From Halomonas sp. (GTDB lineage: Bacteria; Pseudomonadota; Gammaproteobacteria; Pseudomonadales; Oleiphilaceae), in the NCBI GenBank assembly GCA_007135745.1, contig SLIH01000407.1:1-10228 (forward strand): a DNA stretch of 10,228 nucleotides, given 5' to 3'. The position numbers were made by a program, and so were the translations under genes. The notes below the pieces were generated by a model. The model saw only the letters and a list, made by a program, of their open reading frames with translations, was not told the origin of the DNA and did not search any database. This document shows positions 1 to 6,601 of this stretch, one piece after another. Each line of letters begins with the position of its first letter. Positions within the stretch are counted from its first letter, which is position 1.

Positions 1-363
1 ATAACCGAAGAGCCCGAAAATAATGGAAGGCACGCCACTGAGCACATCCAGGCTGAGCCCGATGCTCCGCGCAAGTCGGGAATTTGTTCCCAGCCACTCG
101 TTGAGGTAGATGGCGCAGCCCAGCCCAATGGGCACCGCCACGCTCAGACAGACGATCAGGATCCAGCTGGTGGAGATCAGCAGCGGGCCGATACCGCCGC
201 CGCGTCCGGCATTGGCGGGCGCCGAGGTCAGAAACTCCCAGCTCAGCACCGGCAGCCCGAGCCGTAGAAGGTCGAACATCATGGCCAGCAGGGGCAGCAG
301 TATGAGCAATACCAGGAAAGTGCCCGCCAGAGTGAATAGCCGGTCCCGCGCAACGATGCTCAT
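1..363 (-). CDS. pstA: Phosphate ABC transporter permease PstA (partial, N-terminal 121 residues)
   Basis: One of the two membrane permeases of the PstSCAB phosphate importer; with PstC it forms the inner-membrane channel fed by PstS and driven by the ATPase PstB. The visible part starts at ATG 363 and runs off the left edge, so the rest of the protein and any pstB lie outside. A hydrophobic helix covers about residues 10-31 and a second about 60-82. The motif GVPSIIFGLFGY at 110-121 is a hallmark of Pst permeases and closely parallels GVPSVVYGFWG in the neighbouring PstC. Its ATG overlaps the pstC stop by four bases (ATGA), so translation is probably coupled. The Shine-Dalgarno is only a weak G-rich stretch just upstream. 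Confidence 0.93.
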   Translation of the reverse strand, partial: MSIVARDRLFTLAGTFLVLLILLPLLAMMFDLLRLGLPVLSWEFLTSAPANAGRGGGIGPLLISTSWILIVCLSVAVPIGLGCAIYLNEWLGTNSRLARSIGLSLDVLSGVPSIIFGLFGY

Positions 364-1190
364 GATCGCACCCCCACCCGCACCAGCAACATGCTGAAGA
401 TGACCATGACCAGTAGCACCAGGCCGCTGAGAAACAGCACCTGCAGATGAAGACCGGAGGCGTACCCCATTTCCAGCGCGATGTTGGCGGTAATGGTGCG
501 CACCGGTTCGGTCAGCGAGGACGGCCACTGCAGGACATTGCCGGCCACCATCAGTACCGCCATGGTCTCCCCCAGGGCCCGTCCGAACTGCAGCACAATG
601 CCGCTGGCCACGCTGCCTCGGACATGGGGCCACATTACCTTGCGGAAAGTGCCCCAGCGCGACAGGGAAAGTGCCCGTGCTGCCTGCATCGCCGGTGCGG
701 GCACCTGATGCAATGCCGCATCGGTGACGATCACGCTCAGCGGAAGAATCATCAGTGCCAGTACCAGCACGGCGGTAATCAGTACAGCGCCTGGAGGCGC
801 CCAAAGGTTGACCAGCGGGACCAGGGTCACCAACCCCCAGAAGCCATAGACCACCGAGGGGACACCAGCCATCACACCCTGCAGGGCCCGCAGCGGGGAG
901 GCTACCCGGGCGGGGGCGCTCAGGTGCAGCCAGCCACCGAGGAAAACACCCACCGGCCCGGCAATGGCCAGTGCCAGCACACTGGTGATCAGGCTCGCCG
1001 CCAGCATGGCGCCCAGCCCGAACTCGCCCTCCGAGGGCGCCCAGTGCCCGGACAGAAGCCAGCCCCCCAGGGGTAATGAGCGCAGTGCAGGCCAGCTGGC
1101 GCGCACCAGCTCACCCAGGATCAGCAGAAGCAAGGTGCCGGCGACCAGAGCGGCCATGATGCTAAGGAATCGGAGCAGGGCATCACGCAT
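360..1190 (-). CDS. pstC: Phosphate ABC transporter permease PstC
   Basis: Inner-membrane permease of the high-affinity phosphate importer, pairing with PstA. The 276-residue product has an N-terminal helix (about 8-28), then helices near 60-88, 107-130, 133-157, 195-218 and 247-270. GVPSVVYGFWG (109-119) is the Pst-permease signature. The stretch AARALSLSRWGTFRKVMWP (170-188) is the cytoplasmic coupling loop that contacts the ATPase, with Ser where the EAA loop usually has Gly (LS for LG). RALGETMAV (204-212) is also typical. It is slightly shorter than E. coli PstC (about 319 residues), mostly at the N-terminus. The ATG directly abuts the pstS stop (TGAATG), with GGAAAGG as Shine-Dalgarno inside the pstS end, pointing to translational coupling. 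A long opposite-strand frame at 447-1076 is a shadow. Confidence 0.95.
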   Translation of the reverse strand: MRDALLRFLSIMAALVAGTLLLLILGELVRASWPALRSLPLGGWLLSGHWAPSEGEFGLGAMLAASLITSVLALAIAGPVGVFLGGWLHLSAPARVASPLRALQGVMAGVPSVVYGFWGLVTLVPLVNLWAPPGAVLITAVLVLALMILPLSVIVTDAALHQVPAPAMQAARALSLSRWGTFRKVMWPHVRGSVASGIVLQFGRALGETMAVLMVAGNVLQWPSSLTEPVRTITANIALEMGYASGLHLQVLFLSGLVLLVMVIFSMLLVRVGVRS

Positions 1191-2012
1191 TCAGTCACCT
1201 TTCCCGGCCGGCGTGAAGAAATGTTTCTGGAACCGCTGACCCCCGGTATCGGAATGGACAAAGGTCAGGAAGTCAGCAAGCAGTCCCTCGGGTGGACCAT
1301 TGCTGACAAGGATCAGATTTCGGGTCAGGGGGTAGTCGCCCCTGGCCACGGTGTCCGCGTCCGGGGTGACTCCATCGATGGCAAGCGAGCGAATGGGAGT
1401 GCCGGATTCGGCCTCATGGGTGGCCGCGCCAATGGAGACGTAACCGATGGCTCCGCGGTTTCCGGCAACGGAGCGAATACCCTGCTGGTTTTCACCAACA
1501 ATCAGATCCGGTTTGACCTCGCCGTTGTTCAGCTGAAAATGCTCGAGAAAGACTTCAAGCGTCGCGCGCCCCTCGCCTTTATGAACGATGGTGACCGGCG
1601 CGTCGAAATCGCCCAGTTCCGACCAGTTCGGGATTTCTCCCCGGAAAAGTTTTCGCACCTGTTCATCCGAAAGGTTCGTCACCGGGTTGGCCCGATGGAC
1701 CAGCAGGCTGATACCGTCGCGTGCGACCAGGTGCGAGAGCAGGTCATCCTCATCGGCCCTCAGATCCCGTGAACTCATGCCGAGATCAGCGGTGCCGCGC
1801 CGGACATCGACAATGCCACGGCTGCTGCCCCCGCTCTGTATATCCACCCGAACGCCCGGATTGGCGGCTTCAAAGTCCGCAGCGATGTCACTCAACGGCG
1901 GGGCCACCGTGCTGGATCCGGTCAGTATCAGTGTGTCGTGATCGCGCTCGCCGCAGCCCGCGAGCAGCAGCCCGGCGACCAGCAACATGACAATCAGTCG
2001 GCTTGGGCTCAC
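1191..2012 (-). CDS. pstS: Phosphate-binding lipoprotein PstS
   Basis: Periplasmic phosphate receptor that delivers phosphate to PstCA. I choose the GTG at 2012 because AAGGAG lies eight bases upstream and because it places a clean lipoprotein signal at the N-terminus: hydrophobic residues 6-19 and lipobox LLAGC with Cys20. An in-frame ATG further upstream (2138) would add 42 non-hydrophobic residues ahead of the signal and is unlikely. The mature part has TGSSTV (31-36), GGSSRG (61-66) and SSRDL (80-84), the segments that ligate phosphate in this family, and ends near TPAGKGD. The 273-residue length is normal for the short PstS-like class. It is first in the operon, followed without a gap by pstC. 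I found no convincing Pho box in the upstream gap, so PhoB control is expected from the family but not shown here. Confidence 0.93.
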   Translation of the reverse strand: MSPSRLIVMLLVAGLLLAGCGERDHDTLILTGSSTVAPPLSDIAADFEAANPGVRVDIQSGGSSRGIVDVRRGTADLGMSSRDLRADEDDLLSHLVARDGISLLVHRANPVTNLSDEQVRKLFRGEIPNWSELGDFDAPVTIVHKGEGRATLEVFLEHFQLNNGEVKPDLIVGENQQGIRSVAGNRGAIGYVSIGAATHEAESGTPIRSLAIDGVTPDADTVARGDYPLTRNLILVSNGPPEGLLADFLTFVHSDTGGQRFQKHFFTPAGKGD

Positions 2013-2101
2013 TTGTGGTTCTCCTTCGTGTTTGCCAGATGGCACATACGGTTCACCCGTGATCGCGTCTCTGGTTCTTTTGGACACGGGGGTGAAGCGA
2101 G

Positions 2102-2124
2102 TGTTACGCCGGGTTGCGGTAACA
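2102..2124. repeat. Spaced palindrome TGTTAC-N11-GTAACA upstream of pstS
   Basis: Perfect six-base arms separated by 11 bases, about 90-112 bases upstream of the pstS start on the minus strand. The spacing places the arms about 17 bases centre to centre, not a whole two turns. This is a possible regulator site for the pst operon, with no recognised regulator. Confidence 0.3.
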
Positions 2125-2139
2125 TCGGCGGACCCCACA

Positions 2140-2160
2140 GGTCTTCACAGGGTGTAGACC
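2140..2160. repeat. Inverted repeat upstream of pstS
   Basis: Nine-base arms (GGTCTTCAC and GTGTAGACC) around a three-base centre, with one mismatch. On the minus strand it lies about 130 bases ahead of the pstS GTG. It could be an operator or a transcript hairpin. No T-run follows, so I do not call it a terminator. Confidence 0.4.
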
Positions 2161-2190
2161 TTCAGACGCAAAGGGAGCGACCATGAATAG

Positions 2191-2331
2191 AGTTGGCGTG
2201 ACGAGGTGGAAGCCAATCGTCAGGAACTCTATGAGTTGGGGCTGCGGGGTGTGCCTGCATTCCGTTTCGCCCAGACGACGGCCTGGGGCCAGGATCGGCT
2301 TTGGCTGATCCAGGAAGCAATTCGTAATTAA
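2191..2331 (+). pseudogene. C-terminal remnant of a DsbA-family / 2-hydroxychromene-2-carboxylate isomerase-like gene
   Basis: The frame opens just after a TAG at 2188-2190 and runs 46 codons to TAA at 2329-2331. It begins SWRDEVEANRQELYELG and contains RGVPAFRF followed by WGQDRLWLIQEAI. A Gly-Val-Pro-(Ala/Thr)-Phe segment (the thioredoxin-fold cis-Pro) followed by WGQDRL and a last helix is the expected C-terminus of DsbA-like kappa-class/HCCA-isomerase proteins, which are normally around 200 residues. Nothing upstream in this or the other frames supplies the N-terminal CxxC/SxxP part. There is no start codon at the head of the frame; an ATG at 2183 is in a different frame. I read it as a decayed gene end. 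The family name is from memory of motifs, not from a search. Confidence 0.6.
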
Positions 2332-2390
2332 GTGAGTGCAGGCTGAGTTCTGAATGGGAAGCAGTAACAGTTGATCGACTGCATTGTCTC

Positions 2391-2418
2391 TTGGAAAGAG
2401 TGCATACATGAATAGTAT
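2391..2418 (+). promoter_or_regulatory. Candidate sigma-70 promoter for the solute-binding protein gene
   Basis: TTGGAA (2391-2396) and TAGTAT (2413-2418) spaced by 16 bases. Each matches the consensus at four of six positions. It reads toward the ATG at 2455 and overlaps the inverted repeat at 2401-2421. Confidence 0.35.
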
Positions 2419-2421
2419 GCA
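2401..2421. promoter_or_regulatory. Perfect inverted repeat (candidate operator) ahead of the solute-binding protein gene
   Basis: TGCATAC, seven-base spacer, GTATGCA: perfect seven-base arms over 21 bases, ending 33 bases before the ATG at 2455. It overlaps the -10 of the best promoter candidate (2391-2418), which is where a repressor site would sit. The protein that would bind is unknown. As RNA it could also form a leader hairpin. Confidence 0.45.
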
Positions 2422-2454
2422 GGTGCACATTGGTCTGGCTGAGGCTGTTTCACG

Positions 2455-3327
2455 ATGAAAGCGACGGTGTTTCTGGTTCTGCTGGTGTTTTTTCTGACAA
2501 GCGCCCCGACAATCGCGGCGGAGAAGCCCGTGGTGACCGTGTCCAGTGGGCATTTTCCGCCGTGGATATCCCAGGAGTTGCCTGCGGGGGGATATCTTCG
2601 GGTACTCATTACGGAAGCTTTCTCCCATGGTGGTTACGAAGTGAGTTGGCGGGACCTGCCCTGGACAAGGGCTCTCAGGGAACTTGAGTGGGGCGAGGCG
2701 GCGGTTTCGGCGGTATGGGCCGAAGACAAGGAAAGAGACACTCGCTTTCTTACCAGTACGCCGGTCTATGAAGAGCGTGTGGTGTTTTTTCGCCACAGGA
2801 ATAACGAAGCGTTATGGAAGGACATAGAAGCACCGAACATCGTGCCTGTTGTTGCCATACCGCTGGGATATACACTTCCGGAATCGGTGAGCGCACTGGC
2901 CGATACCGGTCGTATTCGGCTGCTGGAGGTGCGTACCGCGGAATCGGTATTCCGGATGCTTCGGGAGGGTCGGATCGAGTTTGGGATGTATGGACTCTAC
3001 AGTGGACTGTATCTGCTGAACAAACTCTGGCCTGAAGGGAAACCCCATGATCTTGTCCCGAGCGACTATGAATTGGAAGTGCGCCAGGGACATCTTTTAT
3101 TTGATCCGGACCATGAGCATGCTGAAGAGCTTGTGAGCGCCTTTAATGAAGGTTTGCGCCATCTGCATCAGAGCGGGCGGGCTGCACAGTTGAAAGAAAA
3201 ATTATTGTCTCCTCTGGTAGCAGAATCGGATGGGTATGACTTCCACACTTTACATCGTTCTGGTGAGCCGCTGTTTTCCTTGCCCTCCCCCCAACCGCCT
3301 CGCTCAACCATGTCCGGTAACCATTGA
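2455..3327 (+). CDS. Periplasmic substrate-binding protein, family 3 (amino-acid type, PBP2 fold)
   Basis: Exported two-lobed binding protein of the SBP_bac_3 superfamily. The ligand cannot be told. Residues 1-22 form a signal peptide (hydrophobic 5-19, cleavage probably after TIAA). The mature protein opens with VVTVSSGHFPPWIS (26-39), the usual first strand with an aromatic ligand-stacking segment. It continues with LPWTRALRELEWGEAAVSAVW (68-88), FLTSTPVYEERVVFF (98-112) and the second-lobe segment AESVFRMLREGRIEFGMYG (162-180). After about residue 257 there is a Pro/Ser-rich tail of about 33 residues. No ABC permease or ATPase is adjacent, so it may act as an orphan sensor rather than a transporter part. 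Shine-Dalgarno is weak (GAGG). The last 24 bases overlap the end of the convergent diguanylate cyclase gene. Confidence 0.85.
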   Translation: MKATVFLVLLVFFLTSAPTIAAEKPVVTVSSGHFPPWISQELPAGGYLRVLITEAFSHGGYEVSWRDLPWTRALRELEWGEAAVSAVWAEDKERDTRFLTSTPVYEERVVFFRHRNNEALWKDIEAPNIVPVVAIPLGYTLPESVSALADTGRIRLLEVRTAESVFRMLREGRIEFGMYGLYSGLYLLNKLWPEGKPHDLVPSDYELEVRQGHLLFDPDHEHAEELVSAFNEGLRHLHQSGRAAQLKEKLLSPLVAESDGYDFHTLHRSGEPLFSLPSPQPPRSTMSGNH

Positions 3328-4419
3328 AGCAGTGTTCGAGAGACGTCCGCTGGATATGCGGTTGCGGCCACTGGTCTTGGCTTCGTAAAGGCGCTCATCC
3401 ACCCGCTGAAGCAGGGTCTCGATGGCTTCGCCCTGTTTGATTTCTGCGACACCAAAACTGCAGCTGACCTCCAGAGGCCGCTTGTCAGCGTAGACCGGAT
3501 GTTCACTGATCAGCCGGCGGATTCGTTCTGCAGTCTGTCGCGCCTGCTCAAGACTGGCCTCGGGAAGGATCAGCAGAAATTCCTCGCCACCCCAACGGGC
3601 AATGACATCCATCTGCCGACATCCGGTAACGAGTCGGTCGGCGACTGTGCGGATGACCCGGTCCCCGGTGTCATGCCCCAGGGTGTCGTTTATGCGCTTG
3701 AAATGATCAATGTCCAGCAGAATCACGCTGAACGGCTGCCCGGTGCGGTCAAAGCGGGCGTGTTCGGCGCTCAGGCGGTGAGTGCCTTCGCGCCGGTTGT
3801 AGAGTCCTGTCAGGGCGTCATGCTTGGCGGCGTATTCGAACATGTCCGCCATCTGCTGCAGACGTTCGGCGTGGCGCCGACGGCTGCGGTCCAGCACGTA
3901 GCTGAATACCATGACGAAGCCCATGGAAAACAGGAAAACGATTGTGAAGGCAGTCGAGTATTCGTGCACCGGGGTCAGTGCCGGCCCCAGCGGGCTCAGG
4001 AGGAATGCCATGGCAAGCAGCCCGCCAAGGCACAGCACAGCGCCTGCTCGTGCGCTCGTGACATAGAACACCATCGGAGGAAATACATACAGCCAGAGTA
4101 TGCCCGCGCCCTGCTCCAGTCCGTTAACGGCAATGAAGACCAGCAGCGCGGCAATGAGGGTGACAAAACTCCAGCGAAGTACCGGCAGGTGATGCCCTAT
4201 CAGATAGATGGTCAGGTTGAGCAGCAGAAGTGCCCCAAACCCCAACAGTACGGCACCAATCCAGACCGGGTCCTCAGTAACATGAAAGGCTCGCAGAGCA
4301 AAGAATACCAGGGCACCGGCTGCAAACACCGACAGTATGATAATCAAACGCGCGACATCCCGGCGGGTTTCGGTGGCCTGTCGTTCCGGTGACTGGGATG
4401 CGTTATCGAAATCGTGCAT
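3304..4419 (-). CDS. Membrane-anchored diguanylate cyclase (GGDEF)
   Basis: Makes cyclic di-GMP from two GTP, so it probably influences motility or biofilm state. The N-terminal part (about 24-174) is hydrophobic, with roughly six helices (24-43, 53-74, 82-99, 104-121, 124-142, 155-175) and no recognised ligand domain. A short linker (176-199) leads to a complete GGDEF domain from DALTGLYNRR (201-210). Metal and nucleotide residues are seen in LLDIDHFKRINDTLGHD (234-250), and the active-site motif is GGEEF (277-281), an active form. RQMD at 268-271 sits five residues before it, the correct place for the RxxD inhibitory I-site, so product feedback is likely. The 371-residue length is ordinary. 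No strong Shine-Dalgarno precedes the ATG. The 297-codon frame on the opposite strand at 3499-4392 is a shadow. Confidence 0.95.
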   Translation of the reverse strand: MHDFDNASQSPERQATETRRDVARLIIILSVFAAGALVFFALRAFHVTEDPVWIGAVLLGFGALLLLNLTIYLIGHHLPVLRWSFVTLIAALLVFIAVNGLEQGAGILWLYVFPPMVFYVTSARAGAVLCLGGLLAMAFLLSPLGPALTPVHEYSTAFTIVFLFSMGFVMVFSYVLDRSRRRHAERLQQMADMFEYAAKHDALTGLYNRREGTHRLSAEHARFDRTGQPFSVILLDIDHFKRINDTLGHDTGDRVIRTVADRLVTGCRQMDVIARWGGEEFLLILPEASLEQARQTAERIRRLISEHPVYADKRPLEVSCSFGVAEIKQGEAIETLLQRVDERLYEAKTSGRNRISSGRLSNTASMVTGHG

Positions 4420-4468
4420 GAGATGGGTGATGTCTGTCGGCTTTTCGCTGTGGTAAGGACGGAACTGA

Positions 4469-4486
4469 CATTGAGTCTAGTCAATG
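4469..4486. repeat. Interrupted palindrome in the divergent gap
   Basis: CATTGA-GTCTAG-TCAATG, with perfect six-base arms. It lies 50 bases upstream of the diguanylate cyclase ATG. A second overlapping pair (TTGAG at 4471-4475, CTCAA at 4488-4492) shares the region. It could be an operator for the cyclase gene, but this is not established. Confidence 0.3.
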
Positions 4487-4554
4487 GCTCAAGGTTTGTC
4501 GGTTAATAAACGTCAAAAAGAGAAGTTCCGGATGAGCTCTGTCCCAACGCTCGG

Positions 4555-4582
4555 TTGACAGTCTCCGCCATTGGCTTAGTGT
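4555..4582 (+). promoter_or_regulatory. Candidate sigma-70 promoter for the PEBP gene
   Basis: A perfect -35, TTGACA (4555-4560), is followed after 16 bases by a poor -10, TAGTGT (4577-4582). It would give a leader of about 50 bases before the ATG at 4639. The strong -35 with a weak -10 suggests modest or activated expression. Confidence 0.4.
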
Positions 4583-4638
4583 GGAGTGATGCTTCTTTCG
4601 GAAACAGGCAGTGAACTGAGAAACCACGGGAGGTATCG

Positions 4639-5262
4639 ATGAAGCTTACAATCAAGGGAGTATCGGAAGGACAACCGATTCCGGAAAAATTTGCTTTCGG
4701 AGTCTATGACGCGAAGAACCATATGGCGCTTGGTCAGAATCTTAATCCGGAACTCAGCTGGTCGGACGTGCCCGCCGGGACGAAAAGTTTCGTGGTTATG
4801 ATCAAGGACCCGGATGTCCCCAGCGAGGCGGATGACGTCAATCAGGAAGGCAAGACGGTTCCCAAATCCCTGCCCCGGGTCGATTTCTATCACTGGCTGC
4901 TGGTGGATGTGCCGGCTTCCGTGAACCGGATCGAGGAAGGTCAGGAATCAAAGGAAGTCATGGTTGGTGGCAAGAAACCCTCGAAGGATGCATTGGGTAA
5001 GCGTGGCATCAACGACTATACCGATTTCCTCGCTGGCAACCCCGATATGGCGGGAACCTATGCGGGCTACGATGGCCCCTGCCCGCCCTGGAACGATGAA
5101 ATTGTCCATCGTTATATTTTTACCGTTTTTGCACTGGATGTGGAAACACTGGAGCTGGGTGATGAATTCCGGGGTGCGGATGTGGAGAAGGCCATCGACG
5201 GACACGTGCTCGATCACGCCTCTGTTATGGGCACCTATACCCTGAATCCGGATCTCCGCTGA
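4639..5262 (+). CDS. YbhB/YbcL-family PEBP (Raf kinase inhibitor-like) protein
   Basis: Phosphatidylethanolamine-binding-protein fold. The bacterial members YbhB and YbcL have no settled biochemical role. Family motifs in order: LNPELSWSDVPAGTKSF (35-51), DPDVP (57-61), the pocket strand YHWLLVDVP (84-92), YDGPCPPWND (144-153) and HRYIFTVFALD (157-167), ending with GHVLDHASVMGTY (188-200). At 207 residues it is longer than YbhB (158). The extra length is in the loop 62-80 and in 100-140, as in the larger bacterial class. There is no signal peptide, so it is probably cytoplasmic. GGGAGG lies about seven bases ahead of the ATG, giving a secure start. It ends 16 bases from the end of convergent bluB, with no clear terminator between them. 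Confidence 0.92.
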   Translation: MKLTIKGVSEGQPIPEKFAFGVYDAKNHMALGQNLNPELSWSDVPAGTKSFVVMIKDPDVPSEADDVNQEGKTVPKSLPRVDFYHWLLVDVPASVNRIEEGQESKEVMVGGKKPSKDALGKRGINDYTDFLAGNPDMAGTYAGYDGPCPPWNDEIVHRYIFTVFALDVETLELGDEFRGADVEKAIDGHVLDHASVMGTYTLNPDLR

Positions 5263-5278
5263 TCCTGCACGGCATGCA

Positions 5279-5929
5279 TCAGGCGTCCGGCCAGCGATTG
5301 TCACTGACGAAATCCGTCAATGGCCGGGCGCGGGTCCAGCCCTCTTCTTCCAGCATGGGGCGGGGATAGAAACCCTCCGTGTATCCCAGACAGAGCACGG
5401 CAATGGGCTGTCCGCCTTCCGGAATTTCCAGTAGCCTGGCCAGTTCGTCCGGTTCGAACAACGAAACCCAGCCCATGCCAATGCCTTCCGCGCGCGCGGC
5501 CAGCCACAGATTCTGGATGGCACAGGAGGCCGAGGCGAGATCCATTTCCGGCATGGTGCGGCGTCCAAAGACATGCTTATCGCGTTGGTCGCGTAATGCC
5601 ACCACCAACAGTTCGCCGCATTCCCGGATGCCCTCAACCTTGAGGCGCATGAACTCATCACCGCGCTCGCCCAGTGCTTCCGCTGTCTTTTTACGTTCGG
5701 CATCCACCAGGCGGTGAATCGATTCCCGAAGCCGCGGCTCGGTGATGCGGATAAAATGCCAGGGTTGCATCAGTCCCACGCTGGGTGCCTGATGCGCGGC
5801 GGCCAGCAGACGGGTGAGTGTCGATTCCGGTATCGGATCGGGCAGGAAGTGGCGCATGTCCCGACGCTCGGCAATGGCGCGGTAGACGGCTTCTTTGTCC
5901 TGCTCGCTGAAGGCGTGATCCTGTGGCAT
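5279..5929 (-). CDS. bluB: 5,6-dimethylbenzimidazole synthase BluB
   Basis: Oxygen-dependent flavin-destructase of the nitroreductase fold. It cannibalises FMNH2 to make 5,6-dimethylbenzimidazole, the lower ligand of vitamin B12, in the cytoplasm. The 216-residue product carries the family signatures ERRDMRHF (21-28), APSVGLMQPWHF (48-59), FGRRTMPEMDLAS (121-133) and GMGWVSLFEP (151-160). Asp24 and Ser156 fall where Asp32 and Ser167 lie in the Sinorhizobium enzyme, so catalysis should be intact. The gene stands alone here, without cob/cbi neighbours, and the 131-base gap upstream is too short and lacks the conserved elements for a cobalamin riboswitch. The Shine-Dalgarno is poor, so the exact start is less certain than the identity. 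Confidence 0.93.
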   Translation of the reverse strand: MPQDHAFSEQDKEAVYRAIAERRDMRHFLPDPIPESTLTRLLAAAHQAPSVGLMQPWHFIRITEPRLRESIHRLVDAERKKTAEALGERGDEFMRLKVEGIRECGELLVVALRDQRDKHVFGRRTMPEMDLASASCAIQNLWLAARAEGIGMGWVSLFEPDELARLLEIPEGGQPIAVLCLGYTEGFYPRPMLEEEGWTRARPLTDFVSDNRWPDA

Positions 5930-6060
5930 ATCGGGTCCGTGCTTTGCGTTGAAAAGAGCGCAGGATACCTGATTGGGGATTGAATTTGACCGCAGAGGGT
6001 GACGGCGACGGGATCACGATGTTAGAAATTACGGCAATCGCAGACTGAGGAGATCCGATC

Positions 6061-6597
6061 ATGGCCCTAAGTGCCAATGGTGTAACAATTGAATGTATTC
6101 AGGGAGACATTACCCGGCAGGATGATGTGGATGCCGTCGTCAATGCCGCCAACGCGGAACTGATGTCCGGGGGCGGTGTGGCCGGCGCCATTCATCGGGC
6201 GGCGGGTTCAGCGCTGGCCGAGGAGTGCAAACCCCTGGCGCCCATCAAGCCGGGAGAAGCGGTTATTACCGGTGCGCACAATATGCCCAACCAGTACGTC
6301 ATCCATGTTCTGGGGCCGGTCTACGGCGTTGATGAACCTGCCGCGACATTGCTTGCAAGCTGTTACCGTGAGGCGCTGGACCTGGCGGAGTCAAAAGGGT
6401 TGCGGTCCATCGCCTTTCCGGCAATTTCCACAGGCGCCTTTGGCTATCCCATGGACCACGCCGCCGATGTTGCTTCCCGCACGGTACTCGCCAAATCCGC
6501 AGAGCTGGAATCCGTTGAGCTTATCCGCTGGGTCCTGTTTTCCGAAGAAGATCGGGAAGTGCATCAGCGGATATTTGACCTCATGTTCAATGCCTGA
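6061..6597 (+). CDS. Macro-domain protein (ADP-ribose / O-acetyl-ADP-ribose binding; possible hydrolase)
   Basis: A single macro domain fills the 178 residues. The ligand-binding signatures are present: QGDIT (14-18), VVNAANAELMSGGGV (26-40), GAIHRAAG (42-49), HVLGPVYG (82-89) and the phosphate loop AISTGAFGYP (121-130). In E. coli YmdB the deacetylase residues are Asn25 and Asp35 in NAAN(x9)D. The Asn is kept here (Asn31), but the Asp position is Ala41 (GGGVAGAIH). Binding of ADP-ribose-type ligands is well supported; MacroD-type catalysis is doubtful, and the protein may be a reader or use another mechanism as in Af1521-like domains. AGGAG lies about nine bases before the ATG. The gene is divergent from bluB and ends four bases from the convergent anti-sigma gene. 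No ADP-ribosyltransferase toxin is next to it. Confidence 0.92.
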   Translation: MALSANGVTIECIQGDITRQDDVDAVVNAANAELMSGGGVAGAIHRAAGSALAEECKPLAPIKPGEAVITGAHNMPNQYVIHVLGPVYGVDEPAATLLASCYREALDLAESKGLRSIAFPAISTGAFGYPMDHAADVASRTVLAKSAELESVELIRWVLFSEEDREVHQRIFDLMFNA

Positions 6598-6601
6598 ATG
6601 A

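Noticed and set aside
447..1772. Long plus-strand frames (447-1076 and 1221-1772)
   Set aside because: They are antisense to pstC and pstS, whose motifs are unmistakable, and they lack Shine-Dalgarno sequences and recognisable domains.
2104..2796. A 230-codon minus-strand frame across the gap and the binding-protein start
   Set aside because: It overlaps the signal peptide and first domain of the binding protein and the gene remnant; its translation is low in hydrophobic order and looks like noise.
3499..4392. A 297-codon open frame on the plus strand
   Set aside because: It lies wholly opposite the clear GGDEF gene; its translation is rich in Gln, His and Gly with no domain, as expected for the antisense of GC-rich coding DNA.
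5263..5278. Shared terminator between the PEBP gene and bluB
   Set aside because: Only 16 bases separate the stops, and there is no stem of useful length or T-run.
5930..6060. Possible cobalamin riboswitch upstream of bluB
   Set aside because: The gap is only 131 bases, and I could not find the B12-box or the conserved core; it also has to hold the promoter of the divergent macro-domain gene.
6061..6597. Macro-domain gene as antitoxin of a DarTG-like system
   Set aside because: There is no DarT-like or other ADP-ribosyltransferase gene next to it; its neighbours are bluB and the anti-sigma gene, on the other strand.
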